Made by a program: the position numbers and the translations under genes
Part shown: positions 1 through 8,430 of the stretch, piece by piece
Position numbering within the stretch: position 1 is the stretch's first letter
Layout of the letters: the number at the start of each line of letters is the position of its first letter
Source: Pyrodictiaceae archaeon
GTDB lineage: Archaea > Thermoproteota > Thermoprotei_A > Sulfolobales > Pyrodictiaceae
DNA: 11,232 bases
Reading direction: 5' to 3'
Assembly: GCA_026986935.1 (NCBI GenBank)
Contig: JALSNP010000051.1
Coordinates: 1 to 11,232, forward strand
The notes under the pieces: generated by a model
Told to the model about the DNA's origin: nothing
The model's database searches: none
The model's input: only the letters and a program-made list of their open reading frames with translations

Positions 1-3000
1 GGGAGCACCCAGTTACGCCCATGGAGTGTAGGATTCGAGACCTAACTTATGCGGCCCCTATTAAGGCTAAGGTGGTGGTAGTAGAAAACGGGGTCGAGCA
101 AGAGCCCGAGGAAGTTATACTGGGTTTTCTCCCAATCATGCTTCGCTCCAAAGCCGACCCGTTAGCACGTTGCTTCTATGAAGGCGGTGAACGGGAGGAG
201 TGTGAGCGAAGACTAGTAGAAGCAGGGGAGGATCCGCGGGATCCAGGAGGCTATTTCATAATCAATGGATCGGAAAGAGTAGTGGTGATGCAGGAGGACC
301 AAGCACTTAATAGAATCCTGGTCGGCAAGGCACGGGCTGGTACCGGTAGCGCTGTTTACACCGCGAAGGTTATCTCATCGCATGCTGGTGTAAGGTATCA
401 GCTCATCCTGGATATGCATAAGGATGGAACCCTTCACGTATCGATGAGTAGAGCACTGAGCAAGATACCCTTCATAGTCCTCATGAGAGCACTGGGGCTC
501 GAGAGCGACAGGGATATCGTGTTAGCTATCTCTCCTGACCCACAGCTACAGCAGATGCTCATACCGTCACTGGAGCAGGCCAGGGCAATAAGCACTGTAG
601 AGGATGCACTAGACTACATAGGTAGCAGGTTTAGAGAAGGCATAGGTAAGCCGCGTGAGCAGAGAATACGTGTAGCCGAAAGAGTTCTAGACACGATACT
701 ACTCCCTCATATCGGGACCTCGCCGCAGGATAGGTTGCGCAAGGCACTGTTCCTTGGACAGATGGCTTCAAAGCTACTCGAATACGTGCTTGGACGCAGA
801 CCAGAAGACGATAAAGACCATTACGCCAATAAGCGTGTACTCTTGGCCGGCGACCTCATAGCAATGGTGTTCAGAATAGCCATGAGGACGCTTGTCTACG
901 ATATCAGGCAGCAGCTTGAGAGGCTAAGAGCACGCGGGCGAAGAATAACAGCACGTATGCTCATAAGATCGGATATAGTGACTAACCGTATCCGCGAGGC
1001 ATTGGCTACCGGTAACTGGCCTGGTCAGCGAACTGGTGTAAGCCAGCTACTTGATAGAACAAACTGGCTCTCAATGCTCAGTCACCTCAGACGTGTGGTT
1101 TCACAGCTCAGCAGAAGCCAGCCACACTTCGAGGCACGAGACGTGCATGGAACCCAGTGGGGGAGGATATGCCCATTCGAGACCCCAGAGGGCCCTAACT
1201 GTGGGCTAGTAAAGAACCTAGCACTAATGGCCTACGTGTCGCCTGGCGCTGATGAGAGCGAGGTGGAGAAACTACTCTACAGCATGGGTGTAAGGGACGC
1301 TGTAGAGATCTTCAGCGAGGTTCGTAAAGCCGGGTACTATCCGCCAGAGCTAATGGCTTGGAGCAAGGTGTTTCTAAACGGTAGACTCATAGGCTATCAT
1401 CCTAAGGGAGAGGAGCTCGTACATACGATTAGGAAGCTACGACGCCAGGGTAAGCTATCACCCTACATAAACGTGGCCCATTATAAAACCGAGCATATAA
1501 ACGAGGTCTACATAAACACGGATCCGGGCCGCCTTCTTCGCCCAGTATTTGTTGTCGAGAACGGCGAGCTAGTATATAGGCCGGAGCACGCTGAGAAGCT
1601 GCGCCGCGGCGAGTGGAAATTCAGCGACCTGCTCAGAAACGGTATAGTGGAGATGCTTGACGCCGAGGAAGAAGAGAACGCCTATATAGCCTTAAACCCG
1701 CAGGATATAACGAAAGAACACACCCATATGGAGATATGGCCAGCGGCTATAGTGAGCGTAACAGCCGCTACAATACCATACGCTGAGCATAACCAATCGC
1801 CGCGAAACACCTATCAAGCAGCTATGGCTAAGCAGGCTCTAGGGCTCTATGCAGCCAATTACCAGATAAGAGTGGATACAAGAGGCCATCTACTCCACTA
1901 TCCTGAGAAGCCCCTGGTCCAGACAAGAATGCTAGACGTGATAGGGTTTAATGAAAGACCTGCGGGGCAGAACGTGGTAATTGCGGTCATGTCTTTCACT
2001 GGTTACAACATCGAGGACGCCATAATAATGAATAAATCCTCTGTGGAGAGAGGTCTTGCCCGCTCAACGTTCTTCCGCTTATACGCCACCGAGGAGAGGC
2101 GCTATTCCGGAGGGCTTAGCGACCGGATAGAGGTTCCAGAGCCCAGCGTAGAGGGGTCAAAACCGCCCGAGATGTATAGGAAACTAGACGCTGACGGCAT
2201 AGTGAGCCCCGAGGTAGGGGTAAAGGGAGGAGAAGTACTCATCGGTAAAACCAGTCCCCCACGCTTCATGGAGGAGTATAGAGAATTCGGCACAGTATCC
2301 GTGAGGCGTCGAGACACCTCGGTAACCATGAGACACGGTGAGAAAGGCTTCGTCGACACAGTGATAGTTACTGAGAACGTCGAGGGATTCAAGCTAGTGA
2401 AGGTCCGTGTAAGGGATCAGAGAATCCCAGAGCTAGGCGATAAGTTTGCCTCACGACACGGCCAGAAGGGTGTTATAGGGCTTCTCATACCTCAGTACGA
2501 TATGCCATTCACAGAGGACGGTATAACACCAGATATAATAATAAATCCGCACGCCTTCCCGTCTAGAATGACTCTTGGCCAGCTCTTCGAGACGATTGCT
2601 GGCAAGTACGCTGCTATATATGCTAGGTTTGTTGATGGCACGCCGTTCGCGAAGGAACCCCTAGATAATATCAGAATAGAGCTGCTTAGGGCAGGCTATG
2701 CACCCGACGGCACAGAGCTAATGTATGATGGTAGGACAGGCGAGATGCTTAGGAACCCGATACTTATCGGTGTAGTGTATTACCAGAAGCTCCACCACAT
2801 GGTAGCGGATAAGATGCATGCTAGAGCGCGTGGCCCAATACAGATACTGACAAGACAGCCCACAGAGGGACGTGCTAGAGAGGGCGGCCTCCGTTTCGGC
2901 GAAATGGAGCGAGACTGCCTGGTAGGTCACGGAGCCGCTATGTTGCTACGAGAACGTATGCTAGAGAGCAGCGACAAGTACGTCATGTACGTATGCGAGC

Positions 3001-3185
3001 TCTGTGGCCACATCGCATGGTTTGATAGAAACAAGAGAAAGTATATATGCCCGATACACGGAGAGAACGGGAAGATATCAGCAGTAGTAGTTCCGTACGC
3101 GTTCAAACTCCTACTCCAGGAACTCATGTCCATGTGCGTCATGCCTAGGCTGAGGCTCGCACCAAAGCATGAATGGAAGCCGTGA
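1..3185 (+). CDS. rpoB: DNA-directed RNA polymerase subunit B (5'-partial)
   Basis: Second-largest subunit of archaeal RNA polymerase, forming one side of the active-site cleft. The reading frame is open from base 3 and no start lies in the window. The ATG at 21 is internal, because the upstream codons encode EHPVTP, which continues into MECRIRDLTY and aligns with the internal ITPMEARLRNLTY stretch of Sulfolobus RpoB (recalled). About 75-80 N-terminal residues are therefore outside the window, and 1060 are present. Visible family motifs are DPGGYFIINGSER (protrusion), HGTQWGRICPFETPEGPN, GYNIEDAIIMNKSS (2001-2042), RHGQKG (2454-2471), KMHARARGP, and GGLRFGEMERDC. A C-terminal zinc-binding pattern CELC...CPIH has its ligands at 2994, 3003, 3048 and 3057, the C3H form I recall from Sulfolobus. 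B is a single gene, not split into B'/B''. The TGA stop at 3183-3185 lies 25 bp before the chosen rpoA1 start. Confidence 0.98.
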   Translation, partial: EHPVTPMECRIRDLTYAAPIKAKVVVVENGVEQEPEEVILGFLPIMLRSKADPLARCFYEGGEREECERRLVEAGEDPRDPGGYFIINGSERVVVMQEDQALNRILVGKARAGTGSAVYTAKVISSHAGVRYQLILDMHKDGTLHVSMSRALSKIPFIVLMRALGLESDRDIVLAISPDPQLQQMLIPSLEQARAISTVEDALDYIGSRFREGIGKPREQRIRVAERVLDTILLPHIGTSPQDRLRKALFLGQMASKLLEYVLGRRPEDDKDHYANKRVLLAGDLIAMVFRIAMRTLVYDIRQQLERLRARGRRITARMLIRSDIVTNRIREALATGNWPGQRTGVSQLLDRTNWLSMLSHLRRVVSQLSRSQPHFEARDVHGTQWGRICPFETPEGPNCGLVKNLALMAYVSPGADESEVEKLLYSMGVRDAVEIFSEVRKAGYYPPELMAWSKVFLNGRLIGYHPKGEELVHTIRKLRRQGKLSPYINVAHYKTEHINEVYINTDPGRLLRPVFVVENGELVYRPEHAEKLRRGEWKFSDLLRNGIVEMLDAEEEENAYIALNPQDITKEHTHMEIWPAAIVSVTAATIPYAEHNQSPRNTYQAAMAKQALGLYAANYQIRVDTRGHLLHYPEKPLVQTRMLDVIGFNERPAGQNVVIAVMSFTGYNIEDAIIMNKSSVERGLARSTFFRLYATEERRYSGGLSDRIEVPEPSVEGSKPPEMYRKLDADGIVSPEVGVKGGEVLIGKTSPPRFMEEYREFGTVSVRRRDTSVTMRHGEKGFVDTVIVTENVEGFKLVKVRVRDQRIPELGDKFASRHGQKGVIGLLIPQYDMPFTEDGITPDIIINPHAFPSRMTLGQLFETIAGKYAAIYARFVDGTPFAKEPLDNIRIELLRAGYAPDGTELMYDGRTGEMLRNPILIGVVYYQKLHHMVADKMHARARGPIQILTRQPTEGRAREGGLRFGEMERDCLVGHGAAMLLRERMLESSDKYVMYVCELCGHIAWFDRNKRKYICPIHGENGKISAVVVPYAFKLLLQELMSMCVMPRLRLAPKHEWKP

Positions 3186-3197
3186 AGAAAGGGGCTC

Positions 3198-3202
3198 GGA
3201 GG
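3198..3202 (+). promoter_or_regulatory. Shine-Dalgarno site setting the rpoA1 start
   Basis: A GGAGG sequence lies 8 bases before the ATG at 3211. The alternative upstream ATG at 3169, inside the end of rpoB, has no comparable purine-rich site before it (the preceding bases read GCTCGCACCAAAGC). This supports the downstream start. Confidence 0.75.
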
Positions 3203-3210
3203 CGGTTTTT

Positions 3211-5853
3211 ATGGTCGAGGAGAAAATAATTAAAGAGATAAAATTTGGAATATTATCTCCTGACGAGATAAGAAAAATGTCGGTAACAGCGATAGTTACA
3301 AGCGAGCTTTACGATGAGGATGGACGCCCTGTCCCAGGAGGCTTAATGGATCCTAGACTAGGGGCCATAGCTCCTGGACAAGTATGTATGACTTGTGGTA
3401 ATGATGCTAAGCTATGCCCTGGGCACTTCGGCCACATAGAGCTTGCTCGCCCGATTATACATGTCGGCTTCGCTAAATACATACACGACATATTGCGCGC
3501 CACATGTCGTCGATGCGGCCGCGTCCTATTACCAGAAGCCGAGCTTCAGCGCTACTTAAAGCTCCTTGATAGATTAGAGGATCGTTGGCCCCTACTCGCT
3601 AAGCTACTCGTGACAGTTGTTAAGAAAAGAGCGTCAAAAGTAACTGAGTGCCCACACTGCGGAGAGCGACAATACAAGATAATATTTGATAAACCATACA
3701 CATTCTATGAGGATAGGCCAGAGGGCCGTATACAGCTAACACCATTAGAGATAAGAACAAGGCTTGAAAGAATACCAAACGATGATGTCAGATTACTTGG
3801 ACTCGATCCCCAAAGTGCTAGGCCAGAATGGATGGTACTAACAGTACTCCCAGTTCCCCCTGTGCACGTGCGTCCCTCAATAGTGCTCGAGACGGGTATT
3901 CACGCAGAGGACGATTTAACACACAAGCTTGCAGACATTGTGCGCACTAATGAGAGGCTCAGGGAGCTCCTAGATAGTGGTGCCCCGCAGACACTGATTG
4001 ATGAGCACTGGGCTCTTCTACAATACCATGTGGCAACCTACATAGATAACGAGCTCCCACGCATACCCGTGGCCCGTCATAGGGGCGGCCGCCCACTAAA
4101 GGGTCTTGCCCAGAGGCTTAAGGGCAAGGAGGGCAGGTTTAGAGGTAATCTAAGCGGTAAAAGAGTTGATTACTCTGCTCGTACAGTGATATCGCCGGAT
4201 CCGAATATAAGTATAAACGAGGTTGGGGTTCCGGTCGAGATAGCAAAGATACTAACAGTTCGTGTCCCGGTAACCCCGTGGAACATAGAGGAAATGAGAA
4301 AATACGTGCTCAACGGCCCTGACAAATGGCCTGGAGCAAACTACGTTATAAGGAGCGATGGGAGAAAGATAGACCTACGCTACGCTGATAGGAAGAGAAT
4401 AGCCGAAATGCTTGAGCCCGGATGGTTTGTTGAGCGCCATCTACACGACGGCGACGTAGTATTATTCAACCGCCAGCCAAGCCTTCATAGAATGTCAATA
4501 ATGGCGCACATAGTTAAAGTACTACCCGGGAAGACTTTTAGACTCAACCTCCTAGTATGCCCGCCCTATAACGCTGACTTCGACGGCGACGAAATGAACC
4601 TACACGTGCCACGAACCGAGGAGGCACAGGCAGAGGCCCGAGAACTAATGCTTGTACAGTACCATATACTCTCGCCGCGCTATGGAGGCCCGATAATTGG
4701 TGGGCTGCAGGACTATATTAGTGGCGCATACCTCCTCACAAGCAAAGCAACGCTCCTCTCAATAGAGGACGTGGTCGACCTGCTCTCGGCGGCGGGTTAT
4801 CGCGGCGAGATACCTGAGCCCGCAATACTTTCGCCTAAGAAGCGTTGGACCGGGAAACAATTAGTCAGCCTATTCCTGCCCAAGGAGTTCAACTTTAGAG
4901 GAAAGGCCCGTGTCTCCGCGGGTATATTCGCTTGTGAGAACGAGTGGTGCTGGAACGACTCGTTTATAACCATTAAGAAGGGCGAGCTGCTAACGGGTGT
5001 ACTTGATAAGAAGGCCGTGGGGGCAGAGCAGCCGGAGAACATGATGCACTGGTTAATCAAGGAATATGGAACGGACTATGCCCGCTACGTGTACGACCAC
5101 ATGTTCAAAATGTTTATAAGATTTATAGAGAAAAGAGGCTTCACAATGACTATAGATGACGTCGCGCTGCCACCAGAGGCAAAGGAGAAGATAAAAGAGG
5201 TTCTCAGAGAGGCGGAGAAGCGGGTCTACGAGCTAATAGAGATCTACAAGGAGGGCAAACTAGAGCCCGTTCCAGGGAGAACAATGGAGGAGTCCCTGGA
5301 GCTAAGGATCCTAGACGTTCTATCCGAGGCACGAAAGAAGGTAGAGGATATAACGGTTAACTACCTAGACCCGTTCAACAACGTCTTCATAATGGCTCGC
5401 ACCGGGGCTAGAGGAAACGAGCTAAACATAACCCAGATGGCTGCTCTCCTTGGCCAGCAATCTGTCCGCGGCGAGCGTATACATAGAGGCTACCTAGGAA
5501 GATTCTTGCCTCACTTCAAGCCAGGCGACCTGGGCCCAGCTGCAAGAGGATTCGTGTACTCCAGCTTCTACGACGGCTTATCGCCAGTAGAAGTCTTCTT
5601 CCACGCAGCTGGTGGCCGTGAGGGCCTCGTCGATACAGCTGTTAGGACTTCGCAGAGCGGCTACATGCAGCGCCGCCTCATTAACGCTCTACAAGACCTA
5701 AGAGTAGAGTACGATAGCACTGTGCGCACACCCTACGGAGAGGTTGTGCAATTCATCTATGGAGAGGACGGCGTTGACCCCATGAAGAGCGCTCATGGCA
5801 AGGCCGTGAACATTGATCGTGAAATAGAGAGAGTGATTGGTTGGAGGGTCTAA
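3211..5853 (+). CDS. rpoA1: DNA-directed RNA polymerase subunit A' (A1)
   Basis: N-terminal two thirds of the largest RNA polymerase subunit, carrying the catalytic magnesium site. The chosen start gives 880 residues, the same length I recall for Sulfolobus A', and begins MVEEKIIKEIKFGILSPDE. An in-frame ATG at 3169 would add 14 residues and overlap rpoB by 17 bp, but it lacks a ribosome site. Visible motifs are a clamp zinc site C59-x2-C62-x6-C69-x2-H72, a second Cys set at 99/102 and 147/150, the RLKGKEGRFRGNLSGKRVD segment, FNRQPSLHR, and the absolutely conserved NADFDGD loop (residues 454-460) with Asp456, Asp458 and Asp460 binding the catalytic Mg. The bridge-helix region HAAGGREGLVDTAVRTS starts near residue 798. 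The protein ends GWRV, and subunit A'' follows after 3 bp, the standard archaeal split of the bacterial beta' equivalent. Confidence 0.98.
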   Translation: MVEEKIIKEIKFGILSPDEIRKMSVTAIVTSELYDEDGRPVPGGLMDPRLGAIAPGQVCMTCGNDAKLCPGHFGHIELARPIIHVGFAKYIHDILRATCRRCGRVLLPEAELQRYLKLLDRLEDRWPLLAKLLVTVVKKRASKVTECPHCGERQYKIIFDKPYTFYEDRPEGRIQLTPLEIRTRLERIPNDDVRLLGLDPQSARPEWMVLTVLPVPPVHVRPSIVLETGIHAEDDLTHKLADIVRTNERLRELLDSGAPQTLIDEHWALLQYHVATYIDNELPRIPVARHRGGRPLKGLAQRLKGKEGRFRGNLSGKRVDYSARTVISPDPNISINEVGVPVEIAKILTVRVPVTPWNIEEMRKYVLNGPDKWPGANYVIRSDGRKIDLRYADRKRIAEMLEPGWFVERHLHDGDVVLFNRQPSLHRMSIMAHIVKVLPGKTFRLNLLVCPPYNADFDGDEMNLHVPRTEEAQAEARELMLVQYHILSPRYGGPIIGGLQDYISGAYLLTSKATLLSIEDVVDLLSAAGYRGEIPEPAILSPKKRWTGKQLVSLFLPKEFNFRGKARVSAGIFACENEWCWNDSFITIKKGELLTGVLDKKAVGAEQPENMMHWLIKEYGTDYARYVYDHMFKMFIRFIEKRGFTMTIDDVALPPEAKEKIKEVLREAEKRVYELIEIYKEGKLEPVPGRTMEESLELRILDVLSEARKKVEDITVNYLDPFNNVFIMARTGARGNELNITQMAALLGQQSVRGERIHRGYLGRFLPHFKPGDLGPAARGFVYSSFYDGLSPVEVFFHAAGGREGLVDTAVRTSQSGYMQRRLINALQDLRVEYDSTVRTPYGEVVQFIYGEDGVDPMKSAHGKAVNIDREIERVIGWRV
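5843..5847 (+). promoter_or_regulatory. Shine-Dalgarno site for rpoA2 inside the rpoA1 end
   Basis: GGAGG lies within the codons for the last residues of rpoA1 (W-R-V), 9 bases before the rpoA2 ATG at 5857. The two halves of the split largest subunit are thus positioned for coupled translation from one message. Confidence 0.7.
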
Positions 5854-5856
5854 GCC

Positions 5857-7125
5857 ATGGCGCATGTCATAAGCTCTTGGGACGAGCTAAAAAAGGAAAT
5901 AAATGAGATGCTCAGTTATGCTCGCAGCAAGCTACCTAAGAGAATATATGAAGAGCTAGAGGTAAAGCTACAAAAAACAACAGAAACATACGGCTTATCG
6001 CCAGAGGAGGCTAGGAAAATAATTGAGTACGTGTTATCAGAATATGAGTACAGCATGGTTGAACCAGGCGAGCCAGTAGGAACCGTGGCCGCGCAGTCGA
6101 TAGGCGAGCCAGGTACACAAATGACGCTTAGGACTTTCCACTATGCTGGTATAAGAGAGTTCAACGTGACTCTAGGGTTGCCGCGATTTATTGAGCTAGT
6201 TGATGCGAGGCGCGAGCCATCAACACCAATTATGTATATTTATCTCGATGAAGAGCATAGATATGATGAGAACAAGGCTAAGGAGGTAGCAAGAAGAATA
6301 GAGTTTACAAGAATATCGAACGTCGCCTCGGAAATAGATATAGACCTTGTAAACCTTAGAATAGTTGTAAGGCTTGACCCAATAATGCTTGAAGATAAAG
6401 GAGTGACTGTGGACCAGGTAAAGAAGGTTTTGGAGAAACTCAAGCTGGGCAAGGTCGACCAGGATCCAAGCGATCCCCTAACCCTCTACATACAGCTTGA
6501 GCTAGGGGAGAGCTTCAGCCTAATGGATTTGCAGAAGAAGCGTGAGAAAGTATTGAATGCTAAGATAAAGGGGATAAAGAAGATAAGAAGGGTAATAATC
6601 CAGTCAATGACCAATGAAGAGGGGAAAACCGAGTACTTCCTAGTAACGGAGGGTAGTAACTTAAAGGAGGTTCTTAACGTGCCCGGTGTCGATCCTAGAA
6701 GAGTGTATACTAATAATATCCATGAGATCGAGGAAGTTCTTGGAATAGAGGCGGCACGAGCAGCACTCATTAGAGAAATGAAAGACGTGCTTGACGAACA
6801 AGGCCTCGACGTCGATATACGCCACATAATACTAGTAGCAGACATGATGACAATCACTGGCCGCGTTAGGCAAATCGGGCGACACGGTGTAAGCGGTGAA
6901 AAGCCTAGCCCCTTAGCGCGCGCAGCATTCGAGATGACAACCCAAAACCTCTTCGCGGCAGCTGCTAGGGGCGAAGTAGATAAATTGAAGGGTATAACGG
7001 AGAGTGTTATAGCTGGCCGCGTAATAGGCGTTGGAACCGGCATGGTAGAGGTGCGCATGAATCCAGCGCAGGTAGTAAAATCTATGAAGGGTACTGGGGG
7101 AGAAGCCACCGGGGGTGGTAACTAA
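5857..7125 (+). CDS. rpoA2: DNA-directed RNA polymerase subunit A'' (A2)
   Basis: C-terminal third of the largest RNA polymerase subunit, 422 residues, somewhat longer than the roughly 395 I recall for Sulfolobus. It assembles with A' to complete the active centre. The segment VEPGEPVGTVAAQSIGEPG (about residues 68-86) followed by TQMTLRTFHYAG (to about 98) is the trigger-loop region. Later conserved blocks are NNIHEIEEVLGIEAARAAL, the VDIRHIILVADMMTITG segment and GEKPSPLARAAFEMT, typical of the jaw and cleft end of this subunit. The C-terminal tail GTGGEATGGGN is glycine-rich and probably disordered. The start is supported by GGAGG 9 bases upstream. The TAA stop overlaps the next ATG by one base (TAATG at 7123-7127). 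The long antisense ORF opposite the 3' half is a composition shadow. Confidence 0.98.
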   Translation: MAHVISSWDELKKEINEMLSYARSKLPKRIYEELEVKLQKTTETYGLSPEEARKIIEYVLSEYEYSMVEPGEPVGTVAAQSIGEPGTQMTLRTFHYAGIREFNVTLGLPRFIELVDARREPSTPIMYIYLDEEHRYDENKAKEVARRIEFTRISNVASEIDIDLVNLRIVVRLDPIMLEDKGVTVDQVKKVLEKLKLGKVDQDPSDPLTLYIQLELGESFSLMDLQKKREKVLNAKIKGIKKIRRVIIQSMTNEEGKTEYFLVTEGSNLKEVLNVPGVDPRRVYTNNIHEIEEVLGIEAARAALIREMKDVLDEQGLDVDIRHIILVADMMTITGRVRQIGRHGVSGEKPSPLARAAFEMTTQNLFAAAARGEVDKLKGITESVIAGRVIGVGTGMVEVRMNPAQVVKSMKGTGGEATGGGN

Positions 7126-7460
7126 TGAGCACGGTCCAGGTCGGTGACATTGAGAAAGAACTAGTAAATGCCCTAAAGACGGGAAAGGTTGTTCTAGGCT
7201 CGCGTAAAACTTTGAAACTAGTTAAGCTGGGTAAGGCAAAAGCTGTAATAGTTGCAGAAAACGCTCCCCCAGATATACGTGACGACATACTCTATTACGC
7301 TCAGCTAAGCAACATACCCACATATGTTTATCCTGGCACAAGCCTCGAGCTCGGAGCTGTTTGTGGAAAACCATTTACAGTTGCAAGCCTAGCTATCATA
7401 GATCCCGGGAACTCCCGGATAATCGACCTAATAGAGGCTGCTCAGTCAAGAGAATCTTAG
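7125..7460 (+). CDS. rpl30e: 50S ribosomal protein eL30 (L30e)
   Basis: A 111-residue protein of the eL30/eL8/L7Ae fold family, a large-subunit ribosomal protein shared by archaea and eukaryotes and absent from most bacteria. Visible family blocks are the N-terminal TGKVVLGSRKTLK (19-31), which contains the RNA-contacting residues, the VIVAENAPPDIRDDI segment (41-55), YAQLSNIPTYVY, and TSLELGAVCGKPF (72-84). The length matches the family. Its ATG shares one base with the rpoA2 stop, and GGTG at 7114-7117 can pair with the 16S tail. Location directly after rpoA2 and before nusA is the usual archaeal arrangement and helps to separate it from the paralogous L7Ae, which sits elsewhere. No promoter is needed, since it is co-transcribed with the polymerase genes. 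Confidence 0.96.
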   Translation: MSTVQVGDIEKELVNALKTGKVVLGSRKTLKLVKLGKAKAVIVAENAPPDIRDDILYYAQLSNIPTYVYPGTSLELGAVCGKPFTVASLAIIDPGNSRIIDLIEAAQSRES

Positions 7461-7478
7461 AGATAAATAATCTTGATT

Positions 7479-7485
7479 GGAGGTG
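7479..7485 (+). promoter_or_regulatory. Strong Shine-Dalgarno site before nusA
   Basis: GGAGGTG is a near full match to the archaeal 16S anti-Shine-Dalgarno tail. It ends 11 bases before the TTG at 7497, slightly longer than the 5-9 bases at its neighbours. An in-frame TGA at 7488-7490 rules out any earlier start, so this site must serve the TTG. Confidence 0.65.
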
Positions 7486-7496
7486 TGTGAACGGGT

Positions 7497-7928
7497 TTGG
7501 CAAACATAAAACTAACAGCTGAAGAAATGAGATACATGGCACTACTCCAGGACCTCACAGGCGCAATAGCACGCGACTGCATAATCGACGATGAAAACAA
7601 CCGCGTAATATTCATAGTGAGGCCAGGCGATGCAGGAAGAGCTATTGGGAGAAGAGGCTCTAACATTAACAGGCTCCGCCGCCTCCTAGGCAGAGAGATA
7701 GAGGTAATAGAGTACGCGGACAACCTCGAAGACCTGGTAAAGAACATATTTGCTCCAGCACGTGTGCTCAGTACACGGCTCGTAAAGCGTAATGGAAGAA
7801 ACATACTATACGTTGTAGTGGATCCAGCGGATAAGGGCAAAGCAATAGGCCGCGGCGGCAAAAAAGTCGCCATAGCGAGAATAGTACTAAAACGATACCA
7901 TAACATAGACGAGGTAAAAATAAGATAA
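7497..7928 (+). CDS. nusA: Archaeal NusA-like transcription factor, two KH domains
   Basis: A 143-residue protein made almost only of two KH RNA-binding domains, as in archaeal NusA. It lacks the N-terminal polymerase-binding and S1 domains of bacterial NusA. The KH signature GxxG loops are GRRG (51-54) in AIGRRGSNI and GRGG (118-121) in AIGRGGKKV. FAPARVLSTRLV links the two domains. The start MANIKLTAEEMRY is read from a TTG codon. An in-frame TGA lies three codons upstream and no ATG or GTG is available, and family members begin the same way. It lies in the polymerase operon, 36 bp after rpl30e and 47 bp before rps12. A role in elongation or termination is inferred from the bacterial name, and direct function in archaea is less well settled. 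Confidence 0.94.
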   Translation: MANIKLTAEEMRYMALLQDLTGAIARDCIIDDENNRVIFIVRPGDAGRAIGRRGSNINRLRRLLGREIEVIEYADNLEDLVKNIFAPARVLSTRLVKRNGRNILYVVVDPADKGKAIGRGGKKVAIARIVLKRYHNIDEVKIR

Positions 7929-7962
7929 GCCCCCTTTATCAACGAGTGAGTAGGGAGCATAA

Positions 7963-7968
7963 GAGGTG
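7963..7968 (+). promoter_or_regulatory. Shine-Dalgarno site supporting the rps12 GTG start
   Basis: GAGGTG ends 7 bases before the GTG at 7976, which supports the non-ATG start of rps12. Confidence 0.65.
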
Positions 7969-7975
7969 CTGAGCC

Positions 7976-8419
7976 GTGGCGGGCAAAAAGTCGCCGAACG
8001 GGTTCTTCGCGGCGCGTAAGCTTAGGCGTAAGAGGCTAAAATTCCGCTGGAGCCAGAGAGAGTTCAAAATACGTATGCTCGGGCTTAAGAAGAAATACGA
8101 CCCCCTCGAAGGCGCTCCTATGGCGCGCGGAATAGTGCTTGAAAAAGTAGGTGTCGAGGCTCGTCAACCAAACTCCGCTGTCCGAAAATGTGTACGTGTC
8201 CAATTAGTAAAGAATGGCCGTGTAGTAACAGCGTTCGTGCCAGGCGACGGCGGCCTCCTCGTGGTCGATGAGCACGACGAGGTCTTGATAGAGGGTATTG
8301 GTGGTCCACGAGGCCGCTCTATGGGCGATATACCTGGTGTGCGTTACAAGGTAGTAACGGTTAACGGGGTATCTCTGAAAGCAATCCTGGAGGGTAAGAA
8401 GCAGAAGCCGCAGAGGTAA
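7976..8419 (+). CDS. rps12: 30S ribosomal protein uS12
   Basis: Small-subunit protein at the decoding centre, 147 residues, starting with GTG. Family blocks seen are GIVLEKVGVEARQPNSAVRKC (52-72), VPGDGG (88-93) with the conserved Asp91 at the loop that is modified in some bacteria, IGGPRGRSMGDIPGVRYKVV (108-127), and the C-terminal KKQKPQR typical of archaea and eukaryotes. Position 64 is Gln before PNSAVRK, where bacteria usually have the Lys linked to streptomycin sensitivity. Gln is normal for archaea. The N-terminus is lysine- and arginine-rich, as expected for rRNA binding. It is the last gene of the polymerase operon on this strand. Its stop lies 7 bp from the stop of an opposite-strand gene, not next to rps7 as in the classic crenarchaeal order. 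Confidence 0.97.
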   Translation: MAGKKSPNGFFAARKLRRKRLKFRWSQREFKIRMLGLKKKYDPLEGAPMARGIVLEKVGVEARQPNSAVRKCVRVQLVKNGRVVTAFVPGDGGLLVVDEHDEVLIEGIGGPRGRSMGDIPGVRYKVVTVNGVSLKAILEGKKQKPQR

Positions 8420-8430
8420 GCTGGGCTCAT
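8414..8430 (+). repeat. 17-bp direct repeat, copy 1
   Basis: The 17 bases AGGTAAGCTGGGCTCAT recur exactly at 8697-8713, 283 bp away. This copy covers the stop codons of both convergent genes: TAA of rps12 (8417-8419) and the TCA complement of the BFN-family stop (8427-8429). Weaker similarity continues to about 8455. Confidence 0.85.

Noticed and set aside
3169..3210. In-frame extension of rpoA1 overlapping rpoB
   Set aside because: It has no Shine-Dalgarno site and makes the protein longer than the family, while the ATG at 3211 has GGAGG at ideal spacing.
6486..7109. A 207-codon open frame on the minus strand opposite rpoA2
   Set aside because: The plus strand encodes the conserved trigger-loop subunit throughout. 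The antisense product has serine- and threonine-rich, low-complexity composition with no recognised domain.
7461..7471. TATA-like AGATAAATAAT before nusA
   Set aside because: It would start transcription near 7492, downstream of the strong GGAGGTG ribosome site at 7479-7485, making that site useless. Read-through from rpl30e is more likely.
7487..7522. Short GTG-started frame of 11 codons after the nusA ribosome site
   Set aside because: It overlaps the nusA start in another frame, is tiny and has no distinctive content. The TTG frame encodes a conserved KH protein.
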